A stretch of DNA of 64,000 nt from Megaleporinus macrocephalus. Lineage: Eukaryota > Chordata > Actinopteri > Characiformes > Anostomidae. The notes under the pieces are model-generated. The model had not been told where the DNA came from. It ran no database searches and saw nothing but the letters and a program-made list of their open reading frames with translations. This document shows, one piece after another, positions 23,969 through 34,965 of the stretch; position 1 is the stretch's first letter, and every line of letters begins with the position of its first letter. Location of the stretch: NCBI GenBank assembly GCA_021613375.1, contig CM038704.1, positions 1,490,147 through 1,554,146 on the forward strand, in the 5' to 3' direction. Both the position numbers and the translations under genes were made by a program.

Positions 23969-26900
23969 GTAGTGAACTGCTGCTACAGAGGTTAGTGTAG
24001 AGTTGGCTGTGTGTGTGTAGTGTTACTGCTGCTACAGAGGTTAGTGTAGAGTCGGCTGTGTGTGTGTAGTGTTACTGCTGCTACAGAGGTTAGTGTAGAG
24101 TCGGCTGTGTGTGTGTAGTGTTACTGCTGCTACAGAGGTTAGTGTAGAGTCGGCTGTGTGTGTGTAGTGTTACTGCTGCTACAGAGGTTAGTGTAGAGTC
24201 GGCTGTGTGTGTGTAGTGTTACTGCTGCTACAGAGTTTAGTGAAGAGTCAGCTGTGTGTGTGTAGTGTTACTGCTGCTACAGAGGTTAGTGTAGAGTCGG
24301 CTGTGTGTGTGTAGTGTTACTGGTACAGAGGTTAGTGTAGAGTCGGCTGTGTGTGTGTAGTGTTACTGCTGCTACAGAGGTTAGTGTAGAGTCGGCTGTG
24401 TGTGTGTGTAGTGTTACTGCTGCTACAGAGGTTAGTGTAGAGTCGGCTGTGTGTGTGTAGTGTTACTGCTGCTACAGAGTTTAGTGAAGAGTCAGCTGTG
24501 TGTGTGTAGTGTTACTGCTGCTACAGAGGTTAGTGTAGAGGCGGCTGTGTGTGTGTAGTGTTACTGCTGCTACAGAGGTTAGTGTAGAGTTGGCTGTGTG
24601 TGTGTAGTGTTACTGGTACAGAGGTTAGTGTAGAGTCGGCTGTGTGTGTGTAGTGTTACTTCTGCTACATAGGTTAGTGTAGAGTCGGCTGTGTGTGTAG
24701 TGTTACTGCTGCTACAGAGGTTAGTGTAGAGTCGGCTGTGTGTGTGTAGTGTTACTGCTACAGAGGTTAGTGTAGAGTCGGCTGTGTGTGTCTAGTGTTA
24801 CTGCTGCTACAGAGGTTAGTGTAGAGTCGGCTGTGTGTGTCTAGTGTTACTGCTGCTACAGAGGTTAGTGTAGAGTCTGCTGTGTGTGTTGTAGTGTTAC
24901 TGCCTACAGAGGTTAGTGTAGAGTCGGGCTGTGTGTGTGTAGTGTTACTGCTACAGAGGTTTGGTGTAGAGTCGGCTGTGTGTGTGTAGGTTACCTGCTG
25001 CTACAGAGTTTTAGTGAAGAGTCAGCTGTGTGTGTGTAGTGTTACTGCTGCTACAGAGGTTAGTGTAGAGTCGGCTGTGTGTGTGTGTGTAGTGTTACTG
25101 GCTACAGAGGTTAGTGTAGAGTCGGCTGTGTGTGTGTAGTGTTACTGCTGCTACAGAGGTTAGTGTAGAGTCGGGTGTGTGTGTGTGTAGTGTTACTGCT
25201 GCTACAGAGGTTAGTGTGAGTCGGCTGTGTGTGTGTGTGTAGTGTTACTGCTCTACAGAGGTTAGTGTAGAGTCGGCTGTGTGTGTGTAGTGTTACTGCT
25301 GCTACAGAGGTTAGTGTAGAGTCGGCTGTGTGGGTGTAGTGTTACTGCTGCTACAGAGGTTAGTGTAGAGTCGCTGTGTGTGTAGTGTTACTGCTGCTAC
25401 AGAGGTTAGTGTAGAGTCGGCTGTGTGTGTGTAGTGTTACTGCTGCTACAGAGTTTAGTGAATAGTCAGCTGTGTGTGTGTGTTACTGCTGCTACAGAGG
25501 TTAGTGTAGAGTCGGCTGTGTGTGTGTAGTGTTACTGCTACAGAGGTTGGTGTAGAGTCGGCTGTGTGTGTGTAGTGTTACTGCTGCTACAGAGTTAGTG
25601 AAGATCAGCTGTGTGTGTGTAGTGTTACTGCTGCTACAGAGGTTAGTGTAGAGTCGGCTGTGTGTTGTAGTGTTACTGCTGCTACAGAGGTTAGTGTAGA
25701 GTCGGCTGTGTGTGTGTAGTGTTACTGCGCTACAGAGGTTAGTGTAGAGTCGGCTGTGTGTGTGTAGTGTTACTGCTGCTACAGAGGTTAGTATAGAGTC
25801 GGCTGTGTGTGTGTAGTGTTACTGGTACAGAGGTTAGTGTAGAGTCGGCTGTGTGTGTGTGTGTAGTGTTACTGCTGCTACAGAGGTTAGTGTGGAGTCG
25901 GCTGTGTGTGTGTGTAGTGTTACTGCTACAGAGGTTAGTGTAGAGTCGGCTGTGTGTGTGTGTAGTGTTACTGCTTGCTACAGAGGTTAGTGTAGAGTCG
26001 GCTGTGTGGTGTGTAGTGTACTGACTGCTACAGAGGTTAGTGTAGAGTCGGCTGTGTGTGTGTAGTGTTACTGCTGCTACAGAGGTTAGTGTAGAGTCGG
26101 CTGTGTGTGTGTAGTGTTACTGCTGCTACAGAGGTTAGTGTAGAGTCGGCTGTGTGTGTGTAGTGTTACTGCTGCTACAGAGGTTAGTGTAGAGTCGGCT
26201 GTGTGTGTGTAGTGTTACTGCTACAGAGGTTAGTGAAGAGTCGGCTGTGTGTGTGTAGTGTTACTGCTGCTACAGAGGTTAGTGTAGAGTCGGCTGTGTG
26301 TGTGTAGTGTTACTGCTGCTACAGAGGTTAGTGTAGAGTCGGCTGTGTGTGTGTGTAGTGTTACTGCTGCTACAGAGGTTAGTATAGAGTCGGCTGTGTG
26401 TGTGTAGTGTTACTGGTACAGAGGTTAGTGGAGAGTCGGCTGTGTGTGTGTAGTGTTACTGCTGCTACAGAGGTTAGTGTAGAGTCGGCATGTGTGTGTG
26501 TAGTGTTACTGCTGCTACAGAGGTTAGTGTAGAGTCGGCCTGTGTGTGTGTAGTGTTACTGCTGCTACAGAGGTTAGTATAGAGTCGGCTGTGTGTGTGT
26601 AGTGTTACTGCTGCTACAGAGGTTAGTGTAGAGTCGGCTGTGTGTGTGTAGTGTTACTGCTGCTACAGAGGTTAGTGTAGAGTCGGCTGTGTGTGTGTAG
26701 TGTTACTGCTACAGAGGTTAATGTAGAGTCGGCTGTGTGTGTGTAGTGTTACTGCTGCTACAGAGGTTAGTGTAGAGGTCGGCTGTGTGTGTGTAGTGTT
26801 ACTGCTGCTACAGAGGTTAGTGTAGAGTCGGCTGTGTGTGTGTAGTGTTACTTGCTACAGAGGTTAAAGTAGAGTCGGCTGTGTGTGTGTAGTGTTACTG

Positions 26901-29900
26901 CTGCTACAGAGGTTAGTGAAGAGTCGGCTGTGTGTGTGTAGTGTTACTGCTGCTACAGAGGTTAGTGGAGAGTCGGTGTGTGTGTGTGTAGTGTTACTGC
27001 TGCTACAGAGGTTAGTGTAGAGTCGGCTGTGTGTGTGTAGTGTTACTGCTGCTACAGAGGTTAGTGGAGAGTCGGCTGTGTGTGTGTAGTGTTACTGCTG
27101 CTACAGAGGTTAGTGTAAAGTCGGCTGTCTGTGTGTAGTGTTACTGCTACAGGGGTTAATGTAGAGTCGGCTGTGTGTGTGTAGTGTTACTGCTACAGAG
27201 GTTAGTGTAGAGTCGGCTGTGTGTGTGTAGTGTTACTGCTGCTACAGAGTTTAGTGTAGAGTCGGCTGTGTGTGTGTAGTGTTACTGCTACAGAGGTTAG
27301 TGTAGAGTCGGCTGTGTGTGTGTGTAGTGTTATGCTACAGAGGTTAGTGTAGAGTCGGCTGTGTGTGTGTGTAGTGTTACTGCTGCTACCAGAGTTTAGT
27401 GAAGAGTCAGCTGTGTGTGTGTAGTGTTACTGCTACAGAGGTTAATGTAGAGTCGGCTGTGTGTGTGTGTAGTGTTACTGCTGCTACAGAGGTTAGTGTA
27501 GAGTCGGCTGTGTGTGTGTGTAGTGTTATGCTGCTACAGAGTTTAGTGTAGAGTCAGCTGTGTGTGTGTAGTGTTTAATGCTACAGAGGTTAGTGTAGAG
27601 TCGGCTGTGTGGTGTGTCGTGTTACTGCTGCTACAGAGTTTCGTGCAAGATCGGCTAAGGGCTGTGTGTGTGAGTGTTACTGCTACAGAGGTTAATGTCG
27701 AGTCGGCTGAGTGTGTGTAGTGTTACTGAGCTACAGATGTTAGTGGTAGATTCGGCTGTGTGTGTGTGTGTGTAGATGTAACTGCTGATACAGAGTTTAG
27801 TGTAGAGTCGGCTGTGTGTGTGTAGTGTAACTACTACACAGGTTAGTGTAGAGTCAGCTGGGTGTGTGTAGTGTTACTGTTGCTACAGAGTTTAGTGTAG
27901 AGTCAGCTGTGTGTGTAGTGTTACTGCTACAGAGTTAAGTAGAGTCGGCTGTGTGTTGTGTGTAGTGTTACTGCTGCTACAGAGGTTAGTGTAGAGTCAG
28001 CTGTGTGTGTGTACTGTTACTGCTGCTACAGAGTTTAGTGAAGAGTCAGCTGTGTGTGTGTAGTGTTACTGCTGCTACAGAGTTTAGTGAAGAATCAGCT
28101 GTGTGTGTGTAGTGTTACTGCTACAGAGGGTTACTGTAGAGTCGGCTGTGTGTGTGTAGTGTTTACTGCTGATACAGAGTTTAGTGTAGAGTCGGCTGTG
28201 TGTGTGTAGTGTTAACTGCTGCTACAGAGTTTAGTAAGAGTCAGCTGTGTGTGTGTAGTGTTACTGCTACAGAGGGTAATGTAGAGTCGGCTGTGTGTGT
28301 GTAGTGTTACTGCTACAGAGGTTAGTGTAGAGTCGGCTGTGTGTGTGTAGAGTTACTGCTGCTACAGAGTTTAGTGTAGAGTCGGCTGTGAGTGTGTAGT
28401 GTTACTGCTGCTACAGAGGTTAGTGAAGAGTCAGCTGTGTGTGTGTAGTGTTACTGCTGCTACAGAGGTTAGTGTAGAGTCCGCTGTGTGTGTGTAGTGT
28501 TACTGCTACAGAGTTTAGTGAAGAGTCAGCTGTGTGTGTGTAGTGTTACTGCTACAGAGGTTAGTGTAGAGTCCGCTGTGTGTGTGTAGTGTTACTGCTA
28601 CAGAGGTTAGTGTAGAGTCGGCTGTGTGTGTGTAGTGTTACTGCTGCTACAGAGGTTAGTGGAGAGTCGGCTGTGTGTGTGTAGTGTTACTGCTGCTACA
28701 GAGTTTAGTGAAGAGTCAGCTGTGTGTGTGTAGTGTTACTGCTGCTACAGAGTTTAGTGAAGAGTCAGCTGTGTGTGTGTAGTGTTACTGCTGCTACAGA
28801 GGTTAATGTAGAGTCGGCTGTGTGTGTGTGTAGTGTTACTGCTGCTACCGAGTATAGTGTAGAGTCGGCTGTGTGTCTGTAGTTTTACTGCTGATACAGA
28901 GTTTAGTGTAGAGTCGGCTGTGTGTGTGTAGTGTAACTACTACACAGGTTATTGTAGAGTCAGCTGTGTGTGTAGTGTTACTGCTGCTACAGAAGTTAGT
29001 GAAGAGTCAGCTGTGTGTGTGTAGTGTTACTGCTACAGAGGTTTAATGTAGAGTCGGCTGTGTGTGTGTAGTGTTACTGCTGCTACCAGAGGTTAGTGAA
29101 GAGTCAGCTGTGTGTGTGTAGTGTTTACTGCTACAGAGGTTAATGTAGAGTCGGCCTGTGTGTGTGTAGTGTTACTGCTGCTACAGAGTTATAGAGAAGA
29201 GTCAGCTGTGTGTGTGTAGGTTACTGCTACAGAGGTTAGTGTAGAGTCGGCTGTGTGTGTGTAGTGTTACTGCTACAGAGGGTAATGTAGAGTCGGCTGT
29301 GTGTGTGTAGTGTTACTGCCTGCTACAGAGTTTAGTTGAAGAAGGTCAGCTGTGTGTGTGTAGTGTTACTGCTACAGAGGTTAGTGTAGAGTCGGCTGTG
29401 TGTTGTGTAGTGTTACTGCTACAGAGGTGTAGTGTAGAGTCAGCTGTGTGTGTGTAGTGTTACTGCTACAAGAGGTTAGTGTAGAGTCAGCTTGTGTGTG
29501 TGTAGTGTTAACTGCTACAGATGGTTAGTGAAGAGTCGGCTGTGTGTGTGTAGTGTTACTGCTACAGAGGTTAATGTAGAGTCGGCTGTGTGTGTGTAGT
29601 GTTACTGCTGCTACAGAGGTTAGTGTAGAGTCGGCTGTGTGTGTGTGTGTGTAGTGTTATGCTGCTACAGAGTTTAGTGTAGAGTCGGCTGTGTGTGTGT
29701 AAGTGTTACTGCTACAGAGGTTAGTGTAGAGTCGGCTGTGTGTGTGTAGTGTTACCTTGCTGCTACAGAGGTTAGTGTAGAGTCCGCCTGTGTGTGTGTA
29801 GTGTTACTGCTACAGAGGTTAATGTAGAGTCGCTGTGTGTGTGTGTAGTGTTACTGCTGCTACAGAGGTTAGTGTAGATGTCAGCTGTGTGTGTGTACTG

Positions 29901-31591
29901 TTACTGCTGCTACAGAGTTTAGTGAAGAGTCAGCTGTGTGTGTGTAGTGTTACTGCTGCTACAGAGTTTAGTGAAGAATCAGCTGTGTGTGTGTAGTGTT
30001 ACTGCTACAGAGGGTAATGTAGAGTCGGCTGTGTGTGTGTAGTGTTACTGCTGCTACAGAGTTTAGTGTAGAGTCGGCTGTGTGTGTGTAGTGTTACTGC
30101 TGCTACAGAGTTTAGTGAAGAGTCAGCTGTGTGTGTGTAGTGTTACTGCTACAGAGGGTAATGTAGAGTCGGCTGTGTGTGTGTAGTGTTACTGCTACAG
30201 AGGTTAGTGTAGAGTCGGCTGTGTGTGTGTACGAGTTACTGCTCGCTACAGAGTTTAGTGTAGAGTCGGCTGTGAGTGTGTAGTGTTACTGCTGCTACAG
30301 AGGTTAGTGAAGAGTCAGCTGTGTGTGTATAGTGTTACTGCTGCTACAGAGGTTAGTGTAGAGTCCGCTGTGTGTGTGTGTAGTGTTACTTGCTACAGAG
30401 TTTAAGTGAAGAGTCAGCTGTGTGTGTGTAGTGTTACTCGCTACAGAGGTTAGTGTAGAGTCCGCTGTGTGTGTGTAGTGTTACTGCTACAGAGGTTAGT
30501 GTAGAGTCGGCTGTGTGTGTGTAGTGTTAACTGCTGCTACAGAGGTTCGTGGGAGAGTGGCTGTGTGTGTGTAGTGATACCTGCAGCTACAGAGTTTAGT
30601 GAAGAGTCAGCTGTGTGTGTGTAGTGTTACTGCTTCTACAGAGTTTAGTGAAGAGTCAGCTGTGTGTGTGTAGTGTTACTGCTGCTACAGAGGTTAATGT
30701 AGAGTCGGCTGTGTGTGTGTGTAGTGTTACTGCTGCTACCGAGTTTAGTGTAGAGTCGGCTGTGTGTGTGTAGTGTTACTGCTGCTACAGAGTTTAGTGT
30801 AGAGTCGGCTGTGTGTGTGTAGTGTTACTGCTGCTACAGAGGTTAGTGTAAAGTCGGCTGTCTGTGTGTAGTGTTACTGCTACAGGGGTTAATGTAGAGT
30901 CGGCTGTGTGTGTAGTGTTACTGCTGCTACAGAGTTTAGTGAAGAGTCAGCTGTGTGTGTGTAGTGTTACTGCTACAGAGGTTAATGTAGAGTCGGCTGT
31001 GTGTGTGTAGTGTTACTGCTGCTACAGAGTTTAGTGAAGAGTCAGCTGTGTGTGTGTAGTGTTACTGCTACAGAGGTTAATGTAGAGTCGGCTGTGTGTG
31101 TGTAGTGTTACTGCTGCTACAGAGTTTAGTGAAGAGTCAGCTGTGTGTGTGTAGTGTTACTGCTACAGAGGTTAGTGTAGAGTCGGCTGTGTGTGTGTAG
31201 TGTTACTGCTACAGAGGGTAATGTAGAGTCGGCTGTGTGTGTGTAGTGTTACTGCTGCTACAGAGGTTTAGTGAAGAGTCAGCTGTGTGTGTGTAGTGTT
31301 ACTGCTACAAGAGGTTAGTGTAGAGTCGGCTGTGTGTGAGTGTAGTGTTACTGCTACAGAGGTTAGTGTGGAGTCAGCTGTGTGTGTGTAGTGTTACTGC
31401 TACAGAGGTTAGTGTAGAGTCAGCTGTGTGTGTGTAGTGTTACTGCTACAGAGGTTAGTGTAGAGTCGGCTGTGTGTGTGTAGTGTTACTGCTACAGAGG
31501 TTAATGTAGAGTCGGCTGTGTGTGTGTAGTGTTACTGCTGCTACAGAGGTTAGTGTAGAATCGGCTGTGTGTGTGTAGTGTTACTGCTGCT
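23969..31591. repeat. 49-bp tandem array, about 155 copies
   Basis: The unit runs 'tagtgttactgctgctacag', 'aggttagtgtagagtcggct' and a short (GT)n. A 46-bp form lacks one GCT. Variant units ('gtttagtgaagagtcagctg' and 'gttaatgtagagtcggctg') alternate late in the array, making a 95-bp dimer at 30.92-31.2 kb. Single-base insertions and deletions are frequent from about 24.88 kb to 30.6 kb and rare outside that span. A block of about 0.9 kb near 28.0-28.9 kb recurs at 29.9-30.8 kb. Confidence 0.97.
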
Positions 31592-32329
31592 AAACACTAA
31601 ACTGCTGTACGGGTCCAGCCGTGACCACTGGGTCCAGTCTAGTACGTACTGTATAAGTAGAGCCTTTGTCCTTTTAACCAAAACCCCTCATCACAAGCTG
31701 ATTTGTTCTCAGACCACCCTCTGACTGTGATTGGGTCTAATCACTGGGTTGATTGTTCCATTGACAGTAAATATAAACCTGGTCCTCCTGATGATTTTAG
31801 TGAGGTCAAACGTGTCAATTTAGGTGTGTTTTCACACTTGAGTCCGCACACCAGGCCCGATTCTGGGCTCGTTTGGTAAAGTGGCTCATTAGTACTGTTT
31901 GCTTTCACAGGATTGCTCGATTGCATGTGTCACTATTCTGCACTCAGGTCTGCAACAGGATAGCTTCATACGTTTACTGTGTTATTATTACTTTCCCTGG
32001 ATAAAAACACACACACTGTGGGTTTGTTTAGTGTTGGGGAAACATGGTGGCGGCAGTGTTGCGGCTCTGGAGATTTCCCGGCTGTCTAAAAGAAGTCAAT
32101 CTGGTGTTTTGGTGTTTATAAGAGTTGAAGACGGTCACTCTATCTCTGCAGAACATGCAGAAAGTGTGAACATGTCTCTTTCTGATCACCACCCACTACT
32201 TCCATTTAAGGTGGAACTGGTAAATTCATATAAGAAGCTGAATGTTCCATTTATGGTAGAACAAAAATATCCTGTCTGGAGTTTTATATACGGAGCTGCT
32301 GATATATAAATGTGCTAAAGTATGTCTTC
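31592..32329. other. Intergenic with faint element remnants
   Basis: It includes 'ttttcacacttgagtccg' near 31830, a type of sequence seen at ends of fish non-autonomous DNA elements, and 'atttaaggtggaactgg' near 32205, the end of the small inverted-repeat element at 13.85 kb. A 136-codon plus frame (31899-32309) crosses these remnants and is not credible as a gene. Confidence 0.45.
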
Positions 32330-32490
32330 TAGCCATTGCTATAGCGCCCCCTAGTTTATCTCTCTGGTGGTTTTTCTGTGCTGGGATACTGTAGAAACCT
32401 GGTGGTGGCAGCTTCTGTTGGAAGGCAAGCCGCTCCTATGTAGATATGAAGCCTCATTCTAAGCGATTGTTGTGTTTTTGCTACTTTCAG
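32330..32490 (+). mobile_element. Short non-autonomous element, family 'M' (partial copy)
   Basis: 'gcgccccctagttta' is followed by 'actgtagaaacctggtggtg' and 'cctatgtagatatgaagcc'. The middle matches 59.42-59.49 kb directly and 10.6-10.67 kb in reverse. Confidence 0.65.
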
Positions 32491-32699
32491 TTCTCTAAAA
32501 CTCGTTCCTGTGGTTGACTCTTCTAGAAAACATGTCATAAGAGCTGAGCGTTAAGAGAACCTCCACACAGTTCTGGAAAGAACTTCCACCATTTAATTCA
32601 TCTAAAGATTCTTTAAACTATAGATTGTTCACAAATATCTTCTTCTTATCTATGACATTAAACAATAACACTCTGTTTGTGTAGTTTGAACATGCAACC

Positions 32700-32920
32700 A
32701 TATATCCGTCCATTTATTATCTTCTGCTTTATCCCATTAGTCGGGGTCATGGAGGGTCTGGAGCCAATCCCAGTGTCCACAGGTTCTGTGTGGAGTCTGC
32801 ATGTTCTCTCCGTGCTTGAGTGGGTTCCTCCGGGTACTCCGGTTTCCTCCCACAGTCCAAACACATGCATGTAAGGATCCTCACTCTAAACTGCCCGTAG
32901 GTGTGAGTGTACGTTTGCCA
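32700..32920 (+). mobile_element. Dispersed teleost repeat (plus copy)
   Basis: Contains 'ccatttattatcttctgctt', 'gtcggggtcatggagggtct', 'tgtggagtctgcatgttctc' and 'cggtttcctcccacagtcca', ending in 'ctgcccgtaggtgtgagtg'. Its right half is the reverse complement of 17.43-17.54 kb, and its left end is the reverse complement of 59.24-59.31 kb. This is a standard fish interspersed repeat with no protein coding. Confidence 0.8.
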
Positions 32921-32984
32921 GGAGTGAGACTGTAGAGAATATGAATAATCAGAATTTTAGAGTGTGGCTGGTGCTCCAGCAGAT

Positions 32985-33380
32985 CTAACTATAACAGCCT
33001 AAACTAAAAGGAGAGAACCAGAAGAACATAGACACGAGACCACCCTGAGACACTGGGATCCCCCAACTCCACCATCAACAAACCTGTGTGATCGTGTGAA
33101 GTGGTGGAACAACAGCACTAACATCTCAGTTTACCATAAACCTCTGTGTCCAAGAACCCCCAGATCTCCTGCCTTTATCTAAAAGAGAAGATTAATTACC
33201 AAAAGATACTAAACAAGTATGTTTTCAGTCTAGACTTAAAAGTTGAGACTGATTCAGAGTCCTGAACATTATTACAGGTTTACAGTTTGTGGCTCCTCTA
33301 AGAAAACACTCTTTCATTCTGGGTGGAATGAGATTGTGTATAATGACCGTGTTTGCTGAAGACAGGACCCCCAAAGACAG
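32985..33380. mobile_element. Dispersed repeat of the type linked to 'caaagcagctttacag' elements
   Basis: 'ataacagcctaaactaaaag', 'agcactaacatctcagttta' and 'ttttcagtctagacttaaaa' match, from memory, a long non-coding repeat abundant in catfish-like genomes. No second copy is in the window, so this rests on recognition alone. Confidence 0.5.
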
Positions 33381-33800
33381 TGTCTCTCATTAACCTTTTC
33401 TCCGCTGACTCCTGTCAATATTTTCCCTTCTGGGTCAACATGTTGTCAAGGTGATGCTCGGGTGGTTAATGGTAGCCTTTCCTCCTGAAGTGTGCTAAGA
33501 GTATCAGGTCTGACCCCTTAAACACACAACCAGCATGTTTAGCTAACACACTGGGGCTGTTACCATGTTCAGTAGCTCCCTGGGGAACTCGGGACAGACC
33601 CCCACCAAGCATCCATCACACGCACTTGAGCCCCCATCCCTGTGGGTTGCTGTTCTGCGGTGCAGTAGGTGTGTGTTTGGGGTAAATGGTGTTTTTTGGT
33701 GTTCAGTAATTTGATTTAGAGAACCTAACGTCACAGGATGGTCCAACTTTCAACTCGTATGTGAGCAGCTGATTATGTAGGTATGCGGTAGCTGTTTGTA
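33381..33800. other. Intergenic, nothing recognised
   Basis: No domain or element is recognised. A 67-codon minus frame is present without supporting features. Confidence 0.45.
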
Positions 33801-33821
33801 AGAATTGTGTTTTGTTTTTAG

Positions 33822-33938
33822 GTGCCAGTGAGTGAAGCACATCTTCAGGTTGGGTTTAAAGAATTGCTGCATGAGTTTCCTGCATTGGTGACGCAGCTGC
33901 TGCTTCATACTGATGCGTTTGTGAGCGACATTGATTGA
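33822..33938 (+). CDS. Possible terminal coding exon, unknown protein
   Basis: A T-rich stretch ending 'tgttttgtttttag' is a good splice acceptor. It is followed in phase 0 by 38 sense codons and TGA. The peptide begins VPVSEAHLQVGFKELLHEF and ends HTDAFVSDID. It looks like an amphipathic helix with a normal amino-acid mix, unlike the low-complexity frames elsewhere. I do not recognise the protein. No upstream exon could be identified in the 2 kb before it, and a dispersed repeat starts about 20 bases after the stop. It could be the last exon of a gene, an exon of a decayed gene, or chance. Confidence 0.25.
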   Translation: MPVSEAHLQVGFKELLHEFPALVTQLLLHTDAFVSDID

Positions 33939-33954
33939 GTTTAGTTTGTAGAGA

Positions 33955-34210
33955 AGTTTAATCACAGCGTGTATCCCCCTGTGAGCGAGGCAGAGGCAAG
34001 AAAAACTCCCTCTGGAGGAAGAAACCATCGGAAGAACCAAGACTCAGGAGGAGAGACCCATTCTCCTCTGGACAAACAGTATTTACAAGATAAATTCAAA
34101 AATAGAACTGAAAGAACCCCTCTCTGAAGACTGGATGGTAAAAGCTTTAGAGACTGCACAGGTAGAGGCAGTCTCTGACTGAGGCCCTCTCTGACTGGCT
34201 CTGGTGTGGG
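33955..34210. mobile_element. Dispersed repeat, copy 2 of the 1.9-kb element
   Basis: It matches 1940-2215 nearly throughout: the 'ccccctgtgagcgaggcaga' region, 'ctggaggaagaaacc', 'tctcctctggacaaacagta', and the ending 'gaggcagtctctgactgagg'. It lacks the 'tatagcgctttttac' head of copy 1. Confidence 0.75.
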
Positions 34211-34289
34211 AAGCCAGTTCTTGCTGGTGGTTGGTGTTTTTACTTTATGTTGGGAGCCTCAGCCCTACTAGTTTTGTGCTGTTCTTGGT

Positions 34290-34505
34290 CTGAGGGACGT
34301 TGGGGCAGTGAAACACCTACATATACTCACACACTCAGGGGCAGTCAGCACATTTGCCCAGAGTGGCGGGCATCACTATCCACAGGGGAGCAGTTGGGGT
34401 TAGGTGTCTTGCTCAAGGGCACTTCAGTCATGCCCTGTCAGTTCATGGGATTGAACCGGCAACCTTCCAAGGCACAAGGCTGGTTCCCGAACCTCCAGCC
34501 CACGA
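34290..34505 (+). mobile_element. Dispersed short element with '(t)tgctcaagggcacttcag'
   Basis: Reads 'ggggagcagttggggttagg', 'cttgctcaagggcacttcag', 'ggattgaaccggcaacctt' and 'acctccagcccacgactgcc'. The GGATTGAACC stretch resembles a pol III B-box in form. Copies lie at 3.99-4.14 kb and 34.87-34.97 kb. Confidence 0.75.
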
Positions 34506-34599
34506 CTGCCATCAGTAACAACCAGTGAACCTTCACACGAACCATAGTGTTTATAGGGGTGTTGGAAACTTGATAGTGGAAAACCTTAAAATAATATGT

Positions 34600-34815
34600 T
34601 TTTGGACTGTTCTACTATAAGAACACAGACTAGATATTGGCTGCTAAAGTTAGAGACCACCCTTTCAGATCGGGACCTCCTGGCAGCGAAGAAGATGCAG
34701 AAAATATACAGCTTTGAAGGCGAATGCTCTTTATTGAACATGGCAGCAGTGGAGAAACTGTCTGGCTCCTTCTTCTGTGCCCAGACATCACATTTGGTGT
34801 CAGAAGTGGGATCAC
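34600..34815 (+). mobile_element. Possible LTR end and primer binding site
   Basis: At 34795-34812 'tggtgtcagaagtgggat' is complementary to the 3' end expected of a leucine tRNA including CCA, a known primer class of fish LTR retrotransposons. It sits two bases after '...cagacatcaca', and LTRs typically end in CA. The preceding 190 bases would be the end of a 5' LTR. No gag or pol sequence follows, because a short dispersed repeat starts at 34870, so at most a fragment is left. Confidence 0.4.
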
Positions 34816-34867
34816 CCCCTCAGGACGAGAATGATGCTACCCAGTGTGTAAAAAATACCCCGATATT

Positions 34868-34965
34868 TTGGGAGCAGTTGGGGGGTAGTTGCCTCACTTA
34901 AGGGCACTTCATTTATGTCCTGTCGGTGCAGGGATTGAACCAATGGCCTCCAAATCACAACTGTC
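34868..34965 (+). mobile_element. Dispersed short element, third copy
   Basis: 'gggagcagttggggggtagt', 'acttaagggcacttcattta' and 'agggattgaaccaatggcct' match the element at 34.29-34.5 kb, truncated at both ends. Confidence 0.7.

Noticed and set aside
5699..31591. Regular arrays with 32-49-bp periods that superficially resemble CRISPR arrays
   Set aside because: Units are tandem with no unique spacers between repeats, there are no cas genes, and the context is vertebrate.
31899..32309. 136-codon plus frame
   Set aside because: Crosses remnants of at least two short elements; no domain.
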